A stretch of DNA of 64,000 nucleotides from WJKG01 sp964627305 (GTDB lineage Bacteria > Zixibacteria > MSB-5A5 > GN15 > FEB-12): NCBI GenBank assembly GCA_964627305.1, contig CAZVHP010000004.1:62001-126000 (forward strand), in the 5' to 3' direction. This document shows, one piece after another, positions 59,869 through 64,000 of the stretch. A program made the translations under genes and the position numbers. Each line of letters starts with the position of its first letter. Within the stretch, counting starts at the first letter, position 1. The notes below the pieces were generated by a model that searched no databases, was not told where the DNA came from, and saw nothing but the letters and a program-made list of their open reading frames with translations.

Positions 59869-61566
59869 ATGCAGACCGCGCTACACATCCGCGCCGTCGT
59901 AGGTCAGATCCAACGGGAACTGGTCGGCGGCCAGATTGTCTCGACCGAATTCTACAAGAAGGACCGCGCGGCCTACCTGTTTGTCAAGGCGCACAAGTCC
60001 CGGCAGGCGCTGGGGTTTCTGTACCATCCTCACGGCGCCGGAGTCTTCGTGGTGCCGGCCTCGAAAGTGCGTCATGAAACGCGGGAGAAGCCGTGGCCGG
60101 TCTTCAAGCTCGAGGGGGCGGTCATTACCCGCGTGCAGCAACTGGAGCTGGACCGCATCTTCATCCTCCATCTGGAGGAGCGCGATGCCGGGCGATGGGA
60201 GCTGGTATGTGAGGCGATTGGCCCCAATGGCAACATGTGGCTGCTGGACGAGGCCGGAGAGATTCAGGCAACCCTGCGCAAGCGCGACTTCACGCCCGGA
60301 CAGCCCTACCGTCCGGCCGAACTGCCCCCCAAACTCAATCCGTTTCAGACGGACTTTGAAACGTTCGTCACCACCCTTCGTGAAAGGGAACACAGCTCGC
60401 TGGTGGCATTTCTGGATCGCCACTTTCTGGGTCTGAACACAACCCTGGCCAAGGAGATCGTGGTGCGGGCGGATCTGGACTTTGCTTCCCTTGATGAAAT
60501 CGACAGACACGACGTGGAGCGCCTGTATGAGACTCTTGGCGATGTGATCGCGCACTTCGATCAGTCCGAGGCAGGCTACTTGTTTTCCATGCCGAAAGGG
60601 CTGGAAGCGTATCCGTTCAAGTTGAAGTCAGCCCCGTCCGACCCGGAGAAGTTCAAAACACTGTCGTTGGCCATGCAGGCCGGATGTGAGCGTCGGCAGC
60701 ACCATGTCGAGCAGAGCGATGAACGCAAGCTCGTCATGCAGGCTGTCGATCGGGCCATCAAGCGCTTGAAGCGTCGAGTGGAGAACATCGCGTCCGATCT
60801 TGCCTTAGCCGCCGATTACGAACGATACCGGAAGCTCGGCGAGTTGTTGCAAATCAATTTCGACAGGATTCACAGAGGTATGGAGTCGATCGAGCTGGAT
60901 GACGTCTACCTTCCCGGCCGGAAGGTGAGCATCAGGCTTGACCCGGCTGCGTCGGCAGCAGAGAATGTGGAACATTACTTCCGTCGCTATCGCAAGGGCC
61001 GCGAGGGACTGGAGCTACTGAGTCGGCGATTGGAGATTACTCGTGATGAAGTAAACCAACTTGAGCAGATCGCGGCGGCACTCCGGAACGACTACGAGCG
61101 GGCAACGGAGCAATACGCCGCAGAGCTGGACAACCTGCTGCCCAAAGAAGGGGTGCGGCGTGAGCAGGCCCAGCGGCTGCCGTATCGCGAGTACACGCTA
61201 TCGACCGGACTGACTATCTTTGTTGGACGCGATGGCAGCGACAACGACCGCACGACTTTCGAATACGCCCGTCCGTACGAAACGTGGTTTCACACGCAGC
61301 AGTGCGCCGGCTCGCATGTGGTGATGAAACATCCCAACAGGAGTTTTGCGCCGAGTAGGCAGGAGATTACCGAGGCGGCATCAATCGCAGCCTGGTTCAG
61401 CAAAGCCCGCAATGACACGCTGGTGCCGGTTATCTATACGGAGCGGCGGTATGTCCGCAAGCCGCGCAAGGCGAAGCCGGGTCTGGTGACTGTGGAGCGC
61501 GAGAAATCAATCATGGTCGAGCCTCGCGAACCGGTTCGCGAGAGCACCGCAGGCGGCAACGAGTAG
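59869..61566 (+). CDS. rqcH: NFACT-family protein, Rqc2 homologue RqcH
   Basis: RqcH binds obstructed 50S subunits carrying a stalled peptide and directs template-free alanine tailing. The 565-residue protein has an NFACT-N domain (LHIRAVVGQIQRELVGGQIV to about 200) with an LELDRIFIL segment holding the Asp-Arg pair. A helical/coiled-coil middle (about 240-460) precedes a C-terminal NFACT-R domain (IFVGRDGSDNDRTTFE, PYETWFHTQQCAGSHVVMKH). ATG 59869 (MQTALHIR) is preferred over upstream starts because the family begins there. It converges with ispG, with 11 bases between. Confidence 0.95.
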   Translation: MQTALHIRAVVGQIQRELVGGQIVSTEFYKKDRAAYLFVKAHKSRQALGFLYHPHGAGVFVVPASKVRHETREKPWPVFKLEGAVITRVQQLELDRIFILHLEERDAGRWELVCEAIGPNGNMWLLDEAGEIQATLRKRDFTPGQPYRPAELPPKLNPFQTDFETFVTTLREREHSSLVAFLDRHFLGLNTTLAKEIVVRADLDFASLDEIDRHDVERLYETLGDVIAHFDQSEAGYLFSMPKGLEAYPFKLKSAPSDPEKFKTLSLAMQAGCERRQHHVEQSDERKLVMQAVDRAIKRLKRRVENIASDLALAADYERYRKLGELLQINFDRIHRGMESIELDDVYLPGRKVSIRLDPAASAAENVEHYFRRYRKGREGLELLSRRLEITRDEVNQLEQIAAALRNDYERATEQYAAELDNLLPKEGVRREQAQRLPYREYTLSTGLTIFVGRDGSDNDRTTFEYARPYETWFHTQQCAGSHVVMKHPNRSFAPSRQEITEAASIAAWFSKARNDTLVPVIYTERRYVRKPRKAKPGLVTVEREKSIMVEPREPVRESTAGGNE

Positions 61567-61577
61567 CCCGGTCAACA

Positions 61578-62666
61578 CTATCGCTTAACCTTCTCGCCGG
61601 TCATACGCTCGATCTCATCGAGCAACGCCGTTTCCAGTTCTGCCTCGGTCATGCGCTTGACGATCTCCCCCTTTTTGATGAGAATGCCTCGCCCGTCGCC
61701 ACCCGCAATGCCGACATCGGCTGCTCTCGCCTCGCCGGGACCGTTGACCGCACATCCCATGACAGCTACTTTCAGCGGCGTTTTGATGTGCTCGGTCTTG
61801 GCGCTGATGGATTCCGCCAGCGGGATCAGGTCGATCTGGCAGCGCCCGCAGGTGGGACATGATATCACCTCGACTCCGTCTGTGGTTACCGCACATGATT
61901 TGAGAATCTGCCGAGCGACACGAGGTTCATGGATCGGATCAGCCGTGAGCGAAACACGGATGGTGTCACCAATACCCGTCAGCAGCAGCGCTCCGATACC
62001 GACCGAGGACTTGATAGTTCCTGTCTCCAGTATACCGGATTCAGTAATGCCCAGGTGCAAGGGATAGTCGCAACGCTCGGCTACCCCGTGATACGCCCAG
62101 AAGGCAGTTACGGTGCTGGTCGACTTGACCGAGATAATGATGTCAGTGAAATCGAGGCTCTCGAGGGTTTCGACCTCGCGCATGGCAGCCTCGACAAAGG
62201 CGCGGGGGTCGTCATGGCCGAACTGCTGGAGAAGGTCCTGTGGCAGTGATCCGGAATTGACACCAATACGGATGGGAATGCCGGCATCTTTGGCAGCCCT
62301 GGTGACCTCGCGGACTTTCCACTCAGCCCCGATATTGCCGGGGTTAATGCGAATCTTGTCAAACCCGGCCGCGATCGCCTTCAGTGCCAGTTTGTACTGG
62401 AAATGGATATCGGCTACCAGTGGTTTGGAGATCTGTTTGCGGATGTCGGCAAGGCAGTCGGCGGCGGCGTGGTTGAGCACGGACAGGCGCACGATATCGC
62501 AGCCCGCGGCAAACAGGTCACGGGCCTGGGCGACGGTGGCGGCGACATCGCGGGTGTCGGTAGTCGTCATCGACTGGACGGCAATGGGGAATCCGCCGCC
62601 GATGATAACATCGCCGACTTTGACCGTGCGGCTCTTCCGCCGCTGTATGGGGTAGGTTAGTTCCAT
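61578..62666 (-). CDS. ispG: 4-hydroxy-3-methylbut-2-enyl diphosphate synthase
   Basis: This iron-sulfur enzyme carries out the penultimate step of the MEP isoprenoid pathway. The protein of 362 residues is the compact bacterial form without the plant-type insert. Cluster ligands are in SCPTCGRCQIDL and in MGCAVNGPGEA. The N-terminal IQRRKSRTVKVGDVIIGGG and VQSMTTTDTRD segments are conserved. The other MEP genes are not in the window. Confidence 0.97.
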   Translation of the reverse strand: MELTYPIQRRKSRTVKVGDVIIGGGFPIAVQSMTTTDTRDVAATVAQARDLFAAGCDIVRLSVLNHAAADCLADIRKQISKPLVADIHFQYKLALKAIAAGFDKIRINPGNIGAEWKVREVTRAAKDAGIPIRIGVNSGSLPQDLLQQFGHDDPRAFVEAAMREVETLESLDFTDIIISVKSTSTVTAFWAYHGVAERCDYPLHLGITESGILETGTIKSSVGIGALLLTGIGDTIRVSLTADPIHEPRVARQILKSCAVTTDGVEVISCPTCGRCQIDLIPLAESISAKTEHIKTPLKVAVMGCAVNGPGEARAADVGIAGGDGRGILIKKGEIVKRMTEAELETALLDEIERMTGEKVKR

Positions 62667-62675
62667 CGCCTTTAG

Positions 62676-62704
62676 TTGACGCCTTGTATAACAGCGTGTA
62701 GTTT
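62676..62704 (+). promoter_or_regulatory. Possible sigma-70 promoter for the small membrane protein
   Basis: TTGACG (62676-62681) and TAGTTT (62699-62704) are spaced 17 bases apart and lie about 43 bases before the GTG at 62747. The -10 match is poor, so this is a weak call. Confidence 0.35.
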
Positions 62705-62746
62705 ACTTTGTTCTACGCAGCAGCGCAAACGTAAGTTGGAGACCTC

Positions 62747-63082
62747 GTGATCTGGGTCAAACGCATAGTCCCTCTGGTTCTGATAGCCGGAATCGCCCTG
62801 GGCTGGTGGTCATACGACAAGCAGCGACAGGAGAAGGAACAGGAACTCACAGAGAAGTATGCCCTGGTGACCGCGCAGGCCTGGATCAACCGTGCTCAGT
62901 ATCGGGGAAAACCCGGTTCATACCGAATGTCACGGAGCAGTATTCTTGAGGCCGAGGGCGTGACGAACGAGGAGCTGCTGAGCTTCCTCAAGCGGTACGA
63001 GGACGAGCCGGAGAAGTACCTGGAGTACGCTCGGCTCGTACGCCATTACGTGGATTCGCTGCTGACTCGCCGCGGTTTCTGA
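62747..63082 (+). CDS. Small single-pass membrane protein of unknown function
   Basis: The protein of 111 residues has one N-terminal membrane helix (RIVPLVLIAGIALGWWSYD). A charged coiled-coil-like segment (KQRQEKEQELTEKYALVTAQ) and a helical C-terminus follow. No family is recognised. The GTG start has GGAG seven bases upstream. The gene lies divergent to ispG and ends two bases before the convergent yraN stop. Confidence 0.7.
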   Translation: MIWVKRIVPLVLIAGIALGWWSYDKQRQEKEQELTEKYALVTAQAWINRAQYRGKPGSYRMSRSSILEAEGVTNEELLSFLKRYEDEPEKYLEYARLVRHYVDSLLTRRGF

Positions 63083-63084
63083 GG

Positions 63085-63447
63085 CTAATCGGTTGGCGCC
63101 TCGAAGGCATTGGGATAGTGTTCCAGCCGGCCGTCGGTGAAGGTCACCACATCAAAGCGCACGTCACATCCCCGGATTTCGTTGTCCGCAAGATACCGTT
63201 GGGCGGCCTCGGTCAGATTGGCCACCTTGCGCTTGTCCACCCATTCGGCCGGGTGGCCGAAGTCGGGAGTACTGGCGGATTTCACTTCCACGAAGGCTAT
63301 CAGGTTCTGCCTGCGGACAATCAGATCGATCTCCTTGTGGCCAGCCTGCCAGTTGTGCTCAAGCACATCAAATCCATGCTGACGGAAGAAATCTGCGGCC
63401 AACTGCTCGTAGCGACGGCCGATATCTCTGTGCTTACGGGAGGACAT
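63085..63447 (-). CDS. yraN: YraN/UPF0102 family endonuclease-like protein
   Basis: The 120-residue protein has the restriction-endonuclease-like core of UPF0102: GRRYEQLAADFFRQHGFDVLEHNW, then KEIDLIVRR and IAFVEVKSAS. The EIDLI...FVEVK pattern supplies the acidic and lysine catalytic residues. The function in cells is not settled. It follows rnhB by 11 bases, the usual neighbour. ATG 63447 is chosen; the in-frame extension to 63528 would overlap rnhB. Confidence 0.93.
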   Translation of the reverse strand: MSSRKHRDIGRRYEQLAADFFRQHGFDVLEHNWQAGHKEIDLIVRRQNLIAFVEVKSASTPDFGHPAEWVDKRKVANLTEAAQRYLADNEIRGCDVRFDVVTFTDGRLEHYPNAFEAPTD

Positions 63448-63458
63448 GGTCAGCGCGA

Positions 63459-64000
63459 TCAGAGGAGCACCGGGTTTTTCAGAAGCGCCTCGGCCACCGG
63501 GCGAAAGCTCCGTCGATGAATCTCGCACGGACCGTGTTCGCGGAGTTCGGACAGGTGTCCGGGGGTGCTGTAACCTTTGTGACAGGAAAACGAGAACCGG
63601 GGGAAGAGCCTCTCGTAGTCAGTCATAATACGATCGCGTGTTACCTTCGCAATGATTGACGCCGCGGCGATACAATCACACTTGCCGTCACCACCAATCA
63701 CTGTAATCTGCGGAATGGTCATCTTGGGAATCTGCTGGTTGCCATCGACAAGGATAATCTCCGGCGGCAGCTTCAAACCGGCCACCGCTTTGCGCATGGC
63801 CATCATCGATGCTCTCAGGATGTTCATCGTGTCGATGCCCCGATGATCAATGATACCAATGCTCATGGGGATATCCAGTGCCACCATCTGCGCGAACAGG
63901 CGCTCGCGCTCTGAGGCGAGCAGTTTCTTGGAGTCAGCGAGTCCCGGGATCTTCACGCCCCCGGGAAGCACCACGGCTGCTGCCACCACCGGTCCGGCCA
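63459..64000 (-). CDS. rnhB: Ribonuclease HII (N-terminus outside the window)
   Basis: This enzyme cleaves the RNA strand of RNA-DNA hybrids, including single ribonucleotides. About 180 C-terminal residues are visible: IPGLADSKKL, then IILVDGNQQI with a catalytic Asp, and GDGKCDCIAAASIIAKVTRDR with the second Asp, plus a CHKGYSTPGHLSELREHGP tail. The frame continues to the right edge reading AGPVVAAAVVLPG, so the start and the first catalytic Asp-Glu lie beyond the window. Confidence 0.95.
   Translation of the reverse strand, partial: AGPVVAAAVVLPGGVKIPGLADSKKLLASERERLFAQMVALDIPMSIGIIDHRGIDTMNILRASMMAMRKAVAGLKLPPEIILVDGNQQIPKMTIPQITVIGGDGKCDCIAAASIIAKVTRDRIMTDYERLFPRFSFSCHKGYSTPGHLSELREHGPCEIHRRSFRPVAEALLKNPVLL

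Noticed and set aside
1..64000. CRISPR arrays, prophage, transposases or integrons
   Set aside because: No regularly spaced repeats, recombinase or transposase motifs, or phage structural genes were seen on either strand.

Overview
The window is high-GC, almost fully coding bacterial DNA from a diderm. Evidence for an LPS outer membrane is a Kdo/lipid A/Lpt gene run (kdsA, kdsC, kdsD, lpxL-like, lptC), a TolC-type channel, an outer-membrane barrel protein and several lipoproteins. A secreted C10-type cysteine protease ends in the 'YPNPFNP' tail domain typical of the Fibrobacteres-Chlorobi-Bacteroidetes neighbourhood and of candidate phyla such as Zixibacteria. The best guess, an inference from gene content only, is an uncultured FCB-type bacterium. 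It looks like chromosomal core with metabolic islands: I see no phage, transposase, CRISPR array or plasmid gene.

Layout. 1-8.1 kb: tail of an unknown gene with a strong terminator, a NUDIX-like protein and a DMT transporter, a small zinc-ribbon membrane protein, the C10 protease, cysE-cysK (cysteine synthesis), a second DMT transporter and tRNA-Glu(CTC). 8.5-16.6 kb: a LonH/LonC-type protease, a metalloprotease/beta-propeller/outer-membrane-barrel fusion, murA, DUF4416. 16.8-24.7 kb: a lipoprotein, urocanate hydratase, an iron-type alcohol dehydrogenase with a radical SAM/SPASM protein, and two CydA-like membrane proteins each ending in a c-type heme domain. 25-30 kb: a Cache chemoreceptor, membrane-anchored MsrB, alpha/beta hydrolase, methyltransferase.

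30.1-36.8 kb is one tightly overlapping operon on the minus strand, tetR-tolC-hlyD-ABC-ABC-permease-permease, like E. coli cecR-ybhGFSR. Its tolC gene is split by an apparent one-base frameshift at a G6 run. 37-43 kb: CDF cation exporter, FKBP isomerase, MscS channel, NUDIX, fumarase C, a barrel-like envelope protein, RRM protein. 43.3-51.1 kb: a long co-directional run, DUF4430 lipoprotein-kdsA-kdsC-kdsD-lpxL-lptC-HhH-PilM-like-coaD-lysS, many genes overlapping by 1-4 bases.

51.2-57.6 kb on the plus strand: a multi-pass membrane protein, a secreted PDZ protein, an HD-domain-like protein, a fused homoaconitase-type hydratase and an MmgE/PrpD protein. The last two suggest a tricarboxylate dehydration/hydration module, possibly methylcitrate. 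57.6-64 kb: a polytopic membrane protein, NUDIX, a TOBE (Mop) protein, RqcH/NFACT, ispG, a small membrane protein, yraN and the 3' part of rnhB, which runs off the right edge.

The most unusual items are the paired CydA-like/cytochrome c proteins, the Lys4-like homoaconitase beside MmgE/PrpD and a degenerate HD protein, the alcohol dehydrogenase-SPASM pair, and the LptC-HhH-PilM-CoaD gene order.
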